64,000 bases of DNA from CBDCUF01 sp965222525 (GCA_965222525.1 OZ244955.1:124001-188000), one strand, 5' to 3'. Positions 44,214 to 53,642 are shown, counted from the stretch's first letter. Notes: generated from the sequence alone by a model not told the origin. A program made the numbers and translations.

Positions 44214-44836
44214 TATGCAAGCTCCTTTAATCCGAGTTTGATTAAATCCTCTACCTTTGCGGAATTATCTTCCCGCACCAGCCTGGTTACTACCATATAA
44301 GCATCGCTGCGGCCATAGCCGAGATTGGTCAGTGCCGAAATTGCATCTGCTGCTGACTTATTCTGCGGCGGAGTTGCACCAGTTGTAATACTGGTTACAT
44401 TACCGCTGTTTACTGCCGGAATACTGGGGATATCCATAGAACCAGCCTTGTCTTTCAGCTCATTGATAATTCTTGCGGCCATTTTGGGGCCGATACCGCT
44501 TATTTGGGTGAATGCGGTTTTGTCCTGACTGATCAGCGCGGTGGAGATTTGTTCCGGTGTTAATGCGGACTGCACTGCCAGAGCCATTTTTGCCCCCACA
44601 CCATTAACCGAGGTAAGCCTGCGGAACCATTGCTGTTCGGAGGCGGAGGCAAAGCCATATAGGTGGATATGGTCTTCCCTGACATGGGTTTCGATGAACA
44701 GTGCAACCGCTTCACCTGTGACGAATTGCTGCAGGTTACGGCCGGATGCGAATATATAATATCCGACACCATTTACATCGATAATGACAAAATCTTCACC
44801 GATTTCATCAACCACCCCTTTAATTTTCCCTATCAT
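44213..44836 (-). CDS. ruvA: Holliday junction DNA-binding protein RuvA
   Basis: Tetramer that holds the four-way junction. The 207 residues begin MIGKIKGVVDEIGEDFVIID (OB fold) with helix-hairpin-helix motifs LTSVNGVGAKMALAVQ and QISGIGPKMAARIINELKDK, and domain III at the C-terminus. It opens a minus-strand operon of seven genes. No ruvC lies just upstream; ispH diverges from it. Confidence 0.95.
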   Translation of the reverse strand: MIGKIKGVVDEIGEDFVIIDVNGVGYYIFASGRNLQQFVTGEAVALFIETHVREDHIHLYGFASASEQQWFRRLTSVNGVGAKMALAVQSALTPEQISTALISQDKTAFTQISGIGPKMAARIINELKDKAGSMDIPSIPAVNSGNVTSITTGATPPQNKSAADAISALTNLGYGRSDAYMVVTRLVREDNSAKVEDLIKLGLKELA

Positions 44837-44986
44837 TATTATCTCAACAGATTATTGATACCTTCTTACCTATTGATGTTTACGATGATTATCACAGAAG
44901 TCAAGATGGTCTTTAGTTCCTTTTTGCAATCGACTTCTTGTCTTGATTGCGACATAATAACTCAGTTAAATCAACCACAAGCTCTT

Positions 44987-45934
44987 ATGCAGATAATACT
45001 GGCACAGCCGAGGGGATTTTGTGCGGGGGTTGACCGCGCTATCGAAATTGTCGAGCGGGCGCTTGAATTATATGGCCCGCCGATTTATGTCCGCCATGAG
45101 ATTGTCCATAATAAGTATGTAGTGGAGGATCTGCGGGCGAAGGGGGCAGTGTTTGTACAGGAGATTGCCGAAATACCTGATGGTGCGATTACCGTATTCT
45201 CCGCGCATGGTGTTTCGGAGAAGGTGGAAAATGAGGCACGGTTGCGCAATCTGCCGGTGATTGATGCTACCTGTCCGCTGGTTACCAAGGTACATAGGGA
45301 GGCGCAGCGCTCGGAATCGGATGGAAGGCAGATTATCCTGATTGGCCATGAAGGTCATCCCGAGGTTGAGGGAACTTCCGGCAGGGTTGCAGGGGATGTG
45401 TTGCTGGTGCAGAATGTTGAAGAGGCGGAAGGTTTACAGGTGGCGGATGAAAACAGGTTGGCTTATGTAACGCAGACTACTCTGAGTGTGAGCGATACCA
45501 GTGCGATTATTAAAGTTCTGAAACGTCGGTTCCCCAATATTAAAGGGCCGGAACTGCGTGATATATGTTATGCTACGCAAAACCGCCAGGATGCTGTGCA
45601 AAGACTGGCGGGTATGGCAGATATGGTGCTGGTTGTAGGAGCGCAGAACAGTTCCAATTCCAACCGTCTGCGTGATCTGGCTGAAGATATGGGGTCTGCT
45701 TCCTATCTTATAAACGATGCAACGGATATCAGGGGCGAATGGCTGGATAATGCGGAGAATATAGGAATCACCGCCGGTGCATCGGCTCCGGAAATACTGG
45801 TTGAGCAGGTTATCGACCGTCTGCGGGAAAATTCCCCCGATGCTACCATCACCACCATGGACGGCAAAATCGAAAAAACCAAATTCAAACTCCCGAAGGA
45901 GGTTACTGAATATCAGGCCACCCTTGTTTCGTAG
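44987..45934 (+). CDS. ispH: 4-hydroxy-3-methylbut-2-enyl diphosphate reductase
   Basis: Last enzyme of the MEP isoprenoid pathway, an Fe-S reductase. The ATG at 44987 gives 315 residues (MQIILAQPRGFCAGVDRAIE). The three cluster cysteines are in RGFCAG, DATCPLV and RDICYATQNRQ; AQNSSNSNRL and the TxE region are present. Longer upstream starts are not supported. Divergent from ruvA with a 150-bp shared promoter region. Confidence 0.95.
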   Translation: MQIILAQPRGFCAGVDRAIEIVERALELYGPPIYVRHEIVHNKYVVEDLRAKGAVFVQEIAEIPDGAITVFSAHGVSEKVENEARLRNLPVIDATCPLVTKVHREAQRSESDGRQIILIGHEGHPEVEGTSGRVAGDVLLVQNVEEAEGLQVADENRLAYVTQTTLSVSDTSAIIKVLKRRFPNIKGPELRDICYATQNRQDAVQRLAGMADMVLVVGAQNSSNSNRLRDLAEDMGSASYLINDATDIRGEWLDNAENIGITAGASAPEILVEQVIDRLRENSPDATITTMDGKIEKTKFKLPKEVTEYQATLVS

Positions 45935-46020
45935 CCTCATACAAAAACTTTCCTTTACAAACATATTAACGTTAATGTATGGCTTTGCGCGTTTCGCATA
46001 TATAAAACACCGAATCAGCC

Positions 46021-48504
46021 ATGCATGTTATAATCGTAGAATCTCCCGCCAAATGCAAGACTATCAATAAATATCTCGGCAGAGGATATAAGGTTCTGGC
46101 CTCTTTCGGGCATGTGCGTGACCTGCCTTCCAAAAACGGGTCTGTCCTGCCTGACAAGGATTTCGAGATGTTATACGAGGTCAGTTCCGATTCGACCAAA
46201 CATATCAAGGCGATTACCGATGCGGTCAAGGGCGCGGATTCGCTGATACTGGCCACCGACCCCGACCGTGAGGGTGAGGCTATTTCCTGGCATGTACTGG
46301 AGGTATTGCGCCAGAAGAAGGCTATCGGCAAGGGAACGCAGGTGCAGCGGGTTTCGTTCAATTCGATTACCAAATCCGCGGTTGAGGAGGCGATTGCCAA
46401 TCCGCGCCAGCTCGATATGGATCTGGTTAATGCACAGCAGGCAAGGCGTGCGCTGGATTACCTGGTCGGGTTTAACCTGTCGCCGGTATTGTGGCGCAAG
46501 CTGCCTGGAAGCCGTTCTGCCGGACGGGTACAGTCGGTTGCGCTGCGGCTGATATGCGAGCGTGAACTGGAAATCGAGGCGTTTGATTCCCAGGAATACT
46601 GGAGCATTGATGCTGATTTCAAAAGCCCTGCCGGTGAGGTTTTTAATGCCGGGCTTACTCACCTTGATGGCAACAAGCTTGAGAAACTGGCGATAAAGGA
46701 TGAGAAATCGGCGAAGGAAATCGAGAAAAATCTTGGTAAAAAGGATTATAAAATTGCCAAAATCGAGCGCAAGGAGGTAAAGCGCAATCCTTCCGCGCCT
46801 TTCATCACTTCAACATTACAGCAGGAGGCCGCCCGCAAGCTGAATTTCTCCGCCCGTCGCACTATGCAGACTGCGCAGAAACTATATGAAGGAATTGATA
46901 TTGGCGGTGAGACTACCGGCCTGATTACCTATATGCGTACTGACGGGGTGACGGTTGCGCCGGAGGCGATAAATGCGGCGCGTGGGATGATTGAGAAGGA
47001 ATATGGCGGGGATTATGTTCCTGGCAAGCCGAAATTCTATAAATCGCGGGCGAGCAATGCGCAGGAGGCACATGAGGCGATTCGCCCGACCGATATTTTT
47101 CGCAAGCCGATAAATCTGCGTGGCCGTCTTACTGATGACCAGTATAAATTATACGACCTTATCTGGAAGCGGATGATAACCAGCCAGATGGAATCGGCAG
47201 TTCTGGACAGGGTGAGTACGGATGTTGAGGCTGTTGACGGTTATGCGCGTTTTCGTGCGACCGGTTCGACTATCAAGTTCCACGGCTTCCTGAAGGTTTA
47301 CCAGGAAGGTGAGGATGATAAATATTCCGGTAGCGGAAGTTATGAGGGAGAACATATGCTACCGGCGCTCAGGGAGGGTGATGCAACTGCCCTTGATAAG
47401 CTGTTGCCGGAGCAGCATTTCACCCAGCCGCCACCGCGATATACCGAGGCCAGTCTGGTTAAAAAGCTTGAGGAGCTTGGGATTGGGCGTCCCTCGACCT
47501 ATGCCAGTATCATTTCGGTTTTGCAGGACCGTGATTATGTGAGGCTGGAGAAAAAACGTTTCATGCCCGAAATGAGAGGCCGTCTGGTTACGTCTTTCCT
47601 GTATTGTTTCTTCCCGCGCTATGTTGAATATGACTTCACTGCCAATCTTGAGGAGGAGCTTGATGATATCGCCGAAGGCAAGATGGACTGGAAGCATGCA
47701 TTGCGTGATTTCTGGGGGGCATTTTCCGGCAATGTTGACGAGGTGATGCAGGTTGAGTTTACACAGGTTATTACGGAACTGAACCGGTTGCTGGCCAGTT
47801 TGCTTTTTCCCGGTGAGGGCGATATAGAGGAGCGGCGCAAATGTCCAACCTGCAAGGATGGGAAGCTGAGTCTGAAGACGGGTAAATTTGGCTCATTTGT
47901 GGGCTGCTCCAACTATCCGGACTGTAATTACACCAGACAACTTTCCGGCACTCCCAGCGAGGAGGATGAGGAAACTCACGAGCAGCCGGAAGGTGAAACC
48001 TACCCCAAGGTTTTAGGCGATGATTCCGCTACAGGAATAGAGATTAGTTTGCGCAAGGGGCCATATGGTTTTTATGTGCAGCTCGGTGAGCAGGAGGGCA
48101 AGAAAAAGCCCAAGCGGTCGGCGGTTCCCAAGGATGTAAAGCTGGAGGATGTTGGTCTGAAACTGGCGGAAAAACTGCTGGCATTGCCGCGGGTGGTGGG
48201 GGTGCATCCCGAAACCGGCAAGGAAATTATCGCCAATAACGGCCGCTACGGCCCCTATGTCCAGCATGACGGCAAGTTTACCTCACTGAAAGAGGATGAT
48301 GTATATACCGTTGGGGTCAACCGCGCAGTTGACCTGATCGCCCAGGATGCCGAGAGAAAAGCCAAAAAGGCAGCCGGTAAACCGGCAAAAAGAACGGCAA
48401 AAACCTCCGCCAAAAAATCTTCTCCCAAAAAGCCCGCAAAGAAGCCTGCAAAAAAATCCCCGAAAAAACCAACCACCAAATCTGCCAAGAAGAAAAAAAC
48501 ATAG
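46021..48504 (+). CDS. topA: DNA topoisomerase I
   Basis: Type IA topoisomerase relaxing negative supercoils. The 827 residues have the TOPRIM domain (HVIIVESPAKCKTINKYLG; ATDPDREGEAISWH), nucleophile Tyr304 (GLITYMRTDGV), one four-cysteine zinc finger (KCPTCKDGKL...GCSNYPDCNY, near 615-640), C-terminal topo repeats (ISLRKGPYGFYVQLG; IIANNGRYGPYVQHDGK) and a lysine-rich tail of about 45 residues from 782. Confidence 0.96.
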   Translation: MHVIIVESPAKCKTINKYLGRGYKVLASFGHVRDLPSKNGSVLPDKDFEMLYEVSSDSTKHIKAITDAVKGADSLILATDPDREGEAISWHVLEVLRQKKAIGKGTQVQRVSFNSITKSAVEEAIANPRQLDMDLVNAQQARRALDYLVGFNLSPVLWRKLPGSRSAGRVQSVALRLICERELEIEAFDSQEYWSIDADFKSPAGEVFNAGLTHLDGNKLEKLAIKDEKSAKEIEKNLGKKDYKIAKIERKEVKRNPSAPFITSTLQQEAARKLNFSARRTMQTAQKLYEGIDIGGETTGLITYMRTDGVTVAPEAINAARGMIEKEYGGDYVPGKPKFYKSRASNAQEAHEAIRPTDIFRKPINLRGRLTDDQYKLYDLIWKRMITSQMESAVLDRVSTDVEAVDGYARFRATGSTIKFHGFLKVYQEGEDDKYSGSGSYEGEHMLPALREGDATALDKLLPEQHFTQPPPRYTEASLVKKLEELGIGRPSTYASIISVLQDRDYVRLEKKRFMPEMRGRLVTSFLYCFFPRYVEYDFTANLEEELDDIAEGKMDWKHALRDFWGAFSGNVDEVMQVEFTQVITELNRLLASLLFPGEGDIEERRKCPTCKDGKLSLKTGKFGSFVGCSNYPDCNYTRQLSGTPSEEDEETHEQPEGETYPKVLGDDSATGIEISLRKGPYGFYVQLGEQEGKKKPKRSAVPKDVKLEDVGLKLAEKLLALPRVVGVHPETGKEIIANNGRYGPYVQHDGKFTSLKEDDVYTVGVNRAVDLIAQDAERKAKKAAGKPAKRTAKTSAKKSSPKKPAKKPAKKSPKKPTTKSAKKKKT

Positions 48505-48568
48505 ATTGTTGCAATTACATCACGGATGTGGAATAGTGCTTGGTTATACAGTAAGAACAATCAAATAA

Positions 48569-49828
48569 ATGGACCATTTTAATTATAAGAACGGGGTGCT
48601 GTATGCCGAGGATATTGCGGTGGCGGATATTGCAGAAAAAGTCGGTACGCCGTTCTATTGCTATTCCACCGCTACTTTCACCCGTCATTACAAGGTATTT
48701 TCCGAGGCATTTGCCGAAGTGCCGACTATGGTATGTTTCGCGGTCAAGGCCAATTCCAATATAGCCGTGCTCAAAACCCTTGCACAGCTTGGCGCCGGTG
48801 CTGATACCGTATCCGAAGGTGAAATCCGCCGTGCGGTGGCAGCCGGAATCCCGCCGCAGAAAATCGTATTCTCCGGTGTAGGCAAGACTCACAGTGAAAT
48901 CCGCTATGCGCTGGAGGTGGGTATTGCCCAGTTTAATGTAGAGTCACTTGAGGAGCTGGATGCAATAGATGAAGTGGCCGGAAACCTCGGCAAAACCGCC
49001 AATATTGCCATCCGGGTCAATCCCGATGTCGATGCAAAAACCCATCATAAAATCTCCACCGGCCGCAAGCAGGATAAATTCGGTGTGGCATGGGAGCATG
49101 TTATGGACGCATATAAACATGCCGCCACCCTGCCTAATATAGAGATAGTCGGGGTTACAACCCATATCGGCTCACAGCTCACATCGCTTGAGCCATTCCG
49201 CAAGGCTTTCGATAAAATCACCGGCCTGGTTGGGGATTTGCGTGCAGCGGGATATAATATCAGGCGGCTTGACCTGGGCGGCGGGCTGGGCATTCCGTAT
49301 AACCGTGAGGAGCCGCCGCATCCGGATGAATATGCCGGGATGATTGTCGATATGGTGCGCGGGCTGGACTGCGAACTGGTGCTGGAGCCGGGCCGTATGA
49401 TTGCCGGAAATGCAGGGATTTTGGTAACTTCCATCGTTATGGTCAAGCGGATTCCGGAGAAAACCTTTTATATTACCGATGCGGCGATGAATGATCTGGT
49501 GCGCCCCAGCATGTATGATGCCTATCACGAGATTGTATCGGTGAAAGAGGCGGATGAGGCGGATTTACAGCCGGTTGATGTAGTTGGGCCGGTATGCGAG
49601 ACCGGCGATGTATTTGGCCGTGACCGCCCGCTGCCGGAGCTTGAGGTCGGGGATTTACTGGCATTGCGTTCTGCCGGAGCATATGGTGCGGTTATGGCCG
49701 GTACGTATAATTCCCGCTTGCTCATTCCGGAGGTTATGGTAAAAGGCGGTGAGTTTGCAATTATCCGCCCCCGCCCGACATATGAGGATATGCTGGCTGC
49801 GGAGAATATGCCTGAATGGTTGGGCTAG
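48569..49828 (+). CDS. lysA: diaminopimelate decarboxylase
   Basis: PLP fold-type III enzyme, last step of lysine synthesis. The 419 residues start MDHFNYKNGVLYAEDIAVAD; Lys60 in VCFAVKANSNIAVL binds PLP. LDLGGGLGIPY, EPGRMIAGNAG and VGPVCETGDVFGRDR are family blocks. Slightly shorter spacing to topA (64 bp) suggests co-transcription. Confidence 0.96.
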   Translation: MDHFNYKNGVLYAEDIAVADIAEKVGTPFYCYSTATFTRHYKVFSEAFAEVPTMVCFAVKANSNIAVLKTLAQLGAGADTVSEGEIRRAVAAGIPPQKIVFSGVGKTHSEIRYALEVGIAQFNVESLEELDAIDEVAGNLGKTANIAIRVNPDVDAKTHHKISTGRKQDKFGVAWEHVMDAYKHAATLPNIEIVGVTTHIGSQLTSLEPFRKAFDKITGLVGDLRAAGYNIRRLDLGGGLGIPYNREEPPHPDEYAGMIVDMVRGLDCELVLEPGRMIAGNAGILVTSIVMVKRIPEKTFYITDAAMNDLVRPSMYDAYHEIVSVKEADEADLQPVDVVGPVCETGDVFGRDRPLPELEVGDLLALRSAGAYGAVMAGTYNSRLLIPEVMVKGGEFAIIRPRPTYEDMLAAENMPEWLG

Positions 49829-49849
49829 CAAGTGGGAACAAGACTTCCT

Positions 49850-49884
49850 CTGCTAAAACCTGCAACCTAAAACCTGTAACCTCA
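49850..49884. repeat. single AACCTGT-type heptad arm before exbB
   Basis: Units AAACCTGC, AACCTAA, AACCTGT, AACCTCA with a 7-bp period end 2 bp before the exbB ATG. One arm of the family seen as a palindrome at 18448. No Shine-Dalgarno is present. Confidence 0.72.
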
Positions 49885-49885
49885 C

Positions 49886-50551
49886 ATGGATTCAATAATC
49901 GAAATATACAAAAACGGTGGGGTGGTGATGATTATCATCACCCTGCTGTCGATATATATGACAGCGGTGATTCTGCTTAAAATCGCCCAGTTCTGGCGGA
50001 TACAGGAGATCAACCCGCTATTTGTCGAGAAGCTGGAACACAGGGGCGAGCATACCGGTATTCGCGACAAGCTGTATTCGGTGCAGGCGGCCAATCCGGT
50101 GGCGAAGGTGATGCTGTCGGCGCTGGAGGCCATTGACAAGCCTAATATATCGCTTGATGTGGCCAAGGAGGAAATTTCGCGGGTAGGTTCGGCGGAGTTG
50201 CGCTATCTGGAGTCGCATATGCGCGGGCTGGAGCTGGTGGCTAATATCGCACCGCTGCTTGGCCTGCTGGGTACGGTTATCGGTATGGTCGAGGCGTTTT
50301 CGGCACTGGAGCAGGCTTCCGGCTCGCATATCAACCCGTCGCTGCTGGCAGGGGGAATATGGACGGCGCTGCTGACTACGGTAGCCGGTCTTTCAGTAGC
50401 TATTCCGGCTATGGCAGCGCATTATATTTTCGACGGCAAAATAGAAAAAATCCGTGCAACCATGAAGGATATATCGGTGCGTGTATTATCGCATAAGGGT
50501 ACGGAGGCTAGCTCCCCCATTGAGGAAGAGCAGATGAGCCAGGGGCTTTAG
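49886..50551 (+). CDS. ExbB/TolQ-type proton channel subunit, C-terminus encoded by a repeat
   Basis: Inner-membrane pentameric subunit that energises TonB. The 221 residues have three spans: about 14-35, then LVANIAPLLGLLGTVIGMVE and IWTALLTTVAGLSVAIPAMA with the conserved Thr residues. The last 13 or so residues (SSPIEEEQMSQGL) are read from the palindromic element at 50511, whose TAG serves as the stop. The context with exbD genes and tonB favours ExbB over TolQ. Confidence 0.88.
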   Translation: MDSIIEIYKNGGVVMIIITLLSIYMTAVILLKIAQFWRIQEINPLFVEKLEHRGEHTGIRDKLYSVQAANPVAKVMLSALEAIDKPNISLDVAKEEISRVGSAELRYLESHMRGLELVANIAPLLGLLGTVIGMVEAFSALEQASGSHINPSLLAGGIWTALLTTVAGLSVAIPAMAAHYIFDGKIEKIRATMKDISVRVLSHKGTEASSPIEEEQMSQGL

Positions 50552-50694
50552 CCCGCAGTCGAATTGTGGGGGAATGGGAAGAAATTAAGAATACAGGAAG
50601 TCAGGAATACAAGAAATTTCCTGTATTCTTGCTTTCTTATATTCCTAAACTCTTTATAACACTAGACTCAAGATTCTAGACTCTAGCCACTATA
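50511..50694. repeat. partial composite palindrome plus heptad arm in the exbB-exbD spacer
   Basis: 50511-50577 matches the left half of the element at 25819 (GAGCAGATGAG, GGGCTTTAGCCCGCAGTCGA). It is followed by the octad palindrome AGGAAGTC, AGGAATAC, AAGAAATT and its inverse (to 50648), and then by a CTAGACT-type heptad arm at 50664-50694 that ends 2 bp before the next start codon. The right half of the composite is missing. Confidence 0.85.
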
Positions 50695-50696
50695 CA

Positions 50697-51095
50697 ATGG
50701 AATTTGAACGCAGTTTTACATCCCGTACCAAACTCAGCCTGACGCCGCTGATAGATGTGGTGTTTCTGCTGATAGTCTTCTTCATGCTGACCACTACTTT
50801 CGCCCGCAATGAGGCTATGGAGATGAATTTCGGCGAGCAGGCAGCGGCGGATAGCGGTGATGTAAAGCATATTATCGTGGAGGCTGCCGGATTCGGCAGG
50901 ATATTACTGGACGGGCAGGAATATGACGGGCAGAGGTTCGTATCGGAATTAAAGCGGATGCTGATAAAGCATCCCGAGAATCTTATAGTTGTCCAGAGCA
51001 ACAAGGTGGCATCGGTACAGGATGTAATCACCGTTATGGATTATATCCACCGCGCCGGCGGTACCAACACCACTTTTGTCGAGAAGCTGGAGTAA
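50697..51095 (+). CDS. ExbD/TolR-type protein, with channel aspartate
   Basis: Bitopic partner of ExbB. The 132 residues have a span at about 17-37 with SLTPLIDVVFLLIVFFM; the Asp of PLIDV is the proton-carrying residue of the family. The periplasmic domain follows. There is no Shine-Dalgarno; a heptad arm lies directly before the ATG. A second, non-identical ExbD follows 6 bp later. Confidence 0.9.
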   Translation: MEFERSFTSRTKLSLTPLIDVVFLLIVFFMLTTTFARNEAMEMNFGEQAAADSGDVKHIIVEAAGFGRILLDGQEYDGQRFVSELKRMLIKHPENLIVVQSNKVASVQDVITVMDYIHRAGGTNTTFVEKLE

Positions 51096-51101
51096 ACCGG
51101 A

Positions 51102-51500
51102 ATGCAATTCGAACGGACAAGGAAAAGACCGATAGATATCAGCCTGATACCGCTGATAAATGTGATATTCCTGCTGCTGGTATTTTTTCTGGTTGCCGGT
51201 ACACTGGTCGAGCCGGATGAATTTACGGTCGAGATACCTGAGGGTGAATCCAGCGTTGTTTCCGACAAATCACAGATAACTATAGTCCTGACCAGGGCGG
51301 GTGAGATGAAAATCGGCGGGGTTGAGGTCACCCCCTATGAGCTGGATAATATATTAAAGGCACAGCTTGAAGGAACACCGGATAAAGCGGTGGTTATCAA
51401 GGCTGATGCGGCTTTGAGCGCTGCCCAGCTCACCAGTCTTATCCGCGCTGTATCGGCTGCCGGCGGGCAAAACCTTGCTATTGCCACCAGGGCAAGGTAG
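51102..51500 (+). CDS. ExbD/TolR-type protein lacking the channel aspartate
   Basis: Second paralogue, also 132 residues. The equivalent segment is SLIPLINVIFLLLVFFLVAG, where Asn replaces the conserved Asp. The periplasmic domain is otherwise standard (EFTVEIPEGESS; KADAALSAAQLTSLIRAVSA). It may form a heterodimer with the first ExbD, in which only one subunit can be protonated. Confidence 0.88.
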   Translation: MQFERTRKRPIDISLIPLINVIFLLLVFFLVAGTLVEPDEFTVEIPEGESSVVSDKSQITIVLTRAGEMKIGGVEVTPYELDNILKAQLEGTPDKAVVIKADAALSAAQLTSLIRAVSAAGGQNLAIATRAR

Positions 51501-51579
51501 ATAATAGATGATGGATTATAAATGATAGAGAAAAGGTAATGGTGAGGTTTCCATCATCCATAATCTATCATCCATCATC
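51500..51579. repeat. GATGATG-type heptad palindrome between exbD and tonB
   Basis: Arms GATAATA, GATGATG, GATTATA, AATGATA and CCATCAT, CCATAAT, CTATCAT, CCATCAT are inverted, with about 22 bp between. A sister copy at 54999-55073 lies between pstA and pstB. It ends 9 bp before the tonB ATG. Confidence 0.82.
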
Positions 51580-51588
51580 AAACCAGCA

Positions 51589-52374
51589 ATGACAACCACC
51601 ACTAAACCCAGATTCGATTTCAATGAAGCGGTGATTTTTGCCACTTTGCTGCATGTGATAATACTTGCAATATTTGCAATAAGGTTCGAGCCGAAAAAGA
51701 TAGAGGTTCCGTTCAAGATACTGAATGTAAAAATCGGCAAGGTGGATTTGCCGGCAACCAAAACAGCGCATAGCAACAAGCCCGAACCCAGGGTAAAACC
51801 AAGTCCGACACCGGCTATTGTGAAAAACACTATAAATCCGGTGGAGTTCAACCGGCCGGAGGATATAACCCCCGACACACCGCCCACTCCCGAGGATATT
51901 ACCGATGAGGAAAAACCGGAGGAAAGCGGCGGTAAGGTCACTATATTGATGCCGATGGAAATATTGCAGCAAAAGACTGTAAAAAGACCTGCGGCGCCAT
52001 CTCCGGCGCCTGTCCGCAAGGCGGAGAAGTCGCCGAAAGCAAGGGGCTCTATACTTGGTAATACGCAGAAAACCGGTCTGGACAAGGTAGAGAATTACGA
52101 ACAGGTTTTGTCGCTATGGCTGGGGGTGAACAAGGTATATCCGGAAAGCGCCAGGCGTCAGGCAATTGAGGGCGAGGGAGTTGTCCGCCTGCAAATCCAG
52201 CGCAACGGTAATGTGATTTACTATGCCCTGCTGAAACGCACAGGACACCAGATTCTTGATGATGCGATAATGGAAATGGTGAGGAAATCCGATCCCGTAC
52301 CACCCATACCGGACGGCTATGCCGACGGAAAAATCATCCAGTTCGATGTGCCGATCAAGTTCAAGCTGGATTAA
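51589..52374 (+). CDS. tonB: TonB family energy transducer
   Basis: Spans the periplasm to transmit proton-motive force to outer-membrane receptors. The 261 residues have a short cytoplasmic part, a span at about 14-32, a proline-rich linker (PEPRVKPSPTPAIVKN; PDTPPTPEDITDEEKPEE) and a C-terminal TonB domain from about 170 (YPESARRQAIEGEGVVRLQI). TolA is an alternative, since a doubled ExbD/TolR is present, but the C-terminal domain is TonB-like. Confidence 0.85.
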   Translation: MTTTTKPRFDFNEAVIFATLLHVIILAIFAIRFEPKKIEVPFKILNVKIGKVDLPATKTAHSNKPEPRVKPSPTPAIVKNTINPVEFNRPEDITPDTPPTPEDITDEEKPEESGGKVTILMPMEILQQKTVKRPAAPSPAPVRKAEKSPKARGSILGNTQKTGLDKVENYEQVLSLWLGVNKVYPESARRQAIEGEGVVRLQIQRNGNVIYYALLKRTGHQILDDAIMEMVRKSDPVPPIPDGYADGKIIQFDVPIKFKLD

Positions 52375-52384
52375 GGCCATATAA

Positions 52385-52855
52385 TCAAAAACCAATTTTG
52401 TAGAACTTATTTTCTATTTCTTCCTGGCGAAGAGGGCGGGTACGCTTTGGCTGGCCGAGTGAACGTAGACGGTCCTTTACCCTCTCGATATTTTTAATTC
52501 GTGGACAACCAACTACACTAATACGTTCATCACCATTGATACGATAGCCATACACCAGATAATTCTGCCCAACTTTCCAGTCGTAACCGTAAAGCCCTTC
52601 AGTGTCTACAGTCACTCTGGTTTTGCTTATCGGAAGTCCTTTCCATAATTCATTTACACGGAAATATGCTCTTGTACGAGGAGTACCAAGTTCTTCCTCG
52701 CTTGCTTCCATATCTTCGGTGCTAAGTAATTCACCGGAAAAGATTACATCTGCGTCACGGTTGTAATCCTCGATATTATTTGCCGGAAAGCATAAATAGG
52801 CATGGGCAGGCGCAGAGGCCATGGCCACAGCCAGAAACATAAATATTTTCTTCAT
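52385..52855 (-). CDS. secreted protein of unknown function, possible NTR/TIMP-like fold
   Basis: 156 residues with a signal peptide (MKKIFMFLAVAMASAPAHA). The mature part has ADVIFSGELL, FRVNELWKGLPISKTRVTVD and WKVGQNYLVYGY, and two cysteines (one near the N-terminus, one in VGCPRI). This pattern recalls bacterial OB-fold NTR/TIMP-like proteins; I am not certain. The start overlaps the recO stop by 4 bp. Confidence 0.6.
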   Translation of the reverse strand: MKKIFMFLAVAMASAPAHAYLCFPANNIEDYNRDADVIFSGELLSTEDMEASEEELGTPRTRAYFRVNELWKGLPISKTRVTVDTEGLYGYDWKVGQNYLVYGYRINGDERISVVGCPRIKNIERVKDRLRSLGQPKRTRPLRQEEIENKFYKIGF

Positions 52856-53601
52856 CCTTTTAACAACTCCTCAAGCTTGTGTGTAAATCTCTCGCGGGAG
52901 GCTGGAATCCTTGCTCCATGCGGAGAAAACACATGCTTGCCAAAAAAATATCCGGTTAAATTCATACCGTCAATGATCTCGGTCAAGCTTGCCTGGGAAT
53001 TATTGATCTGGGTCAAGAAAAAGGGTAATTTTAGCAGTTTATTTTTATATGGAACACCAGTTTCACGCGAAACTGCCCTCCCTGACCTGGGGGAAACATA
53101 CATTAAATCCTCGGTATCACCGGTCACTGCACAACAAGATAAATCAAGGCCATAGCCTAATTTTCCGAGCAGGGACAGCTCCAGGCGAACATAATCTTCA
53201 ATCCATTTCGGAGGAGAAGGAGAAGCGGAATCAGCAACTGAAAGTTGTTCTATAAAATCCCTGAACAGATGGTAGATTTCTTCCTGCGGCTCCCGTTCAT
53301 GCAAGCTACGCACCAGCAGGTCACAAAGGGAAGTAAGAGCGGATAGTTTCAGTGAATCATCCAGCAGAAGTGCTGCATTGGATTTCTGTAAATCAAACGT
53401 ATAGCTTCCCAGATGCTCTTCCAGCCTTGCTTTCCATGTAGCTTCCACGAAGTTGCCAGCCTGGCAGATACTACCGGATTTACGAATACTGCGTACAAGA
53501 CCGGCATGTAACCCATGGTCACGGGTAAACGCATTGATAATCAGCGCATTCTCACCATATTTCCGTGCAGAAACAATTACCGCTTCATCAGTCCATTGCA
53601 T
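52852..53601 (-). CDS. recO: DNA repair protein RecO
   Basis: Works with RecR and RecF to load RecA at gaps. The 249 residues start MQWTDEAVIVSARKYGENAL (OB fold) and continue with the helical C-terminal domain (LSLLGKLGYGLDLSCCAVTG, VSPRSGRAVSRETG). The start is 41 bp after the rplS stop on the same strand. Confidence 0.92.
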   Translation of the reverse strand: MQWTDEAVIVSARKYGENALIINAFTRDHGLHAGLVRSIRKSGSICQAGNFVEATWKARLEEHLGSYTFDLQKSNAALLLDDSLKLSALTSLCDLLVRSLHEREPQEEIYHLFRDFIEQLSVADSASPSPPKWIEDYVRLELSLLGKLGYGLDLSCCAVTGDTEDLMYVSPRSGRAVSRETGVPYKNKLLKLPFFLTQINNSQASLTEIIDGMNLTGYFFGKHVFSPHGARIPASRERFTHKLEELLKG

Positions 53602-53642
53602 TATCTAGTAATATTAATTAATAAGTACTGAGGTAATTATAC

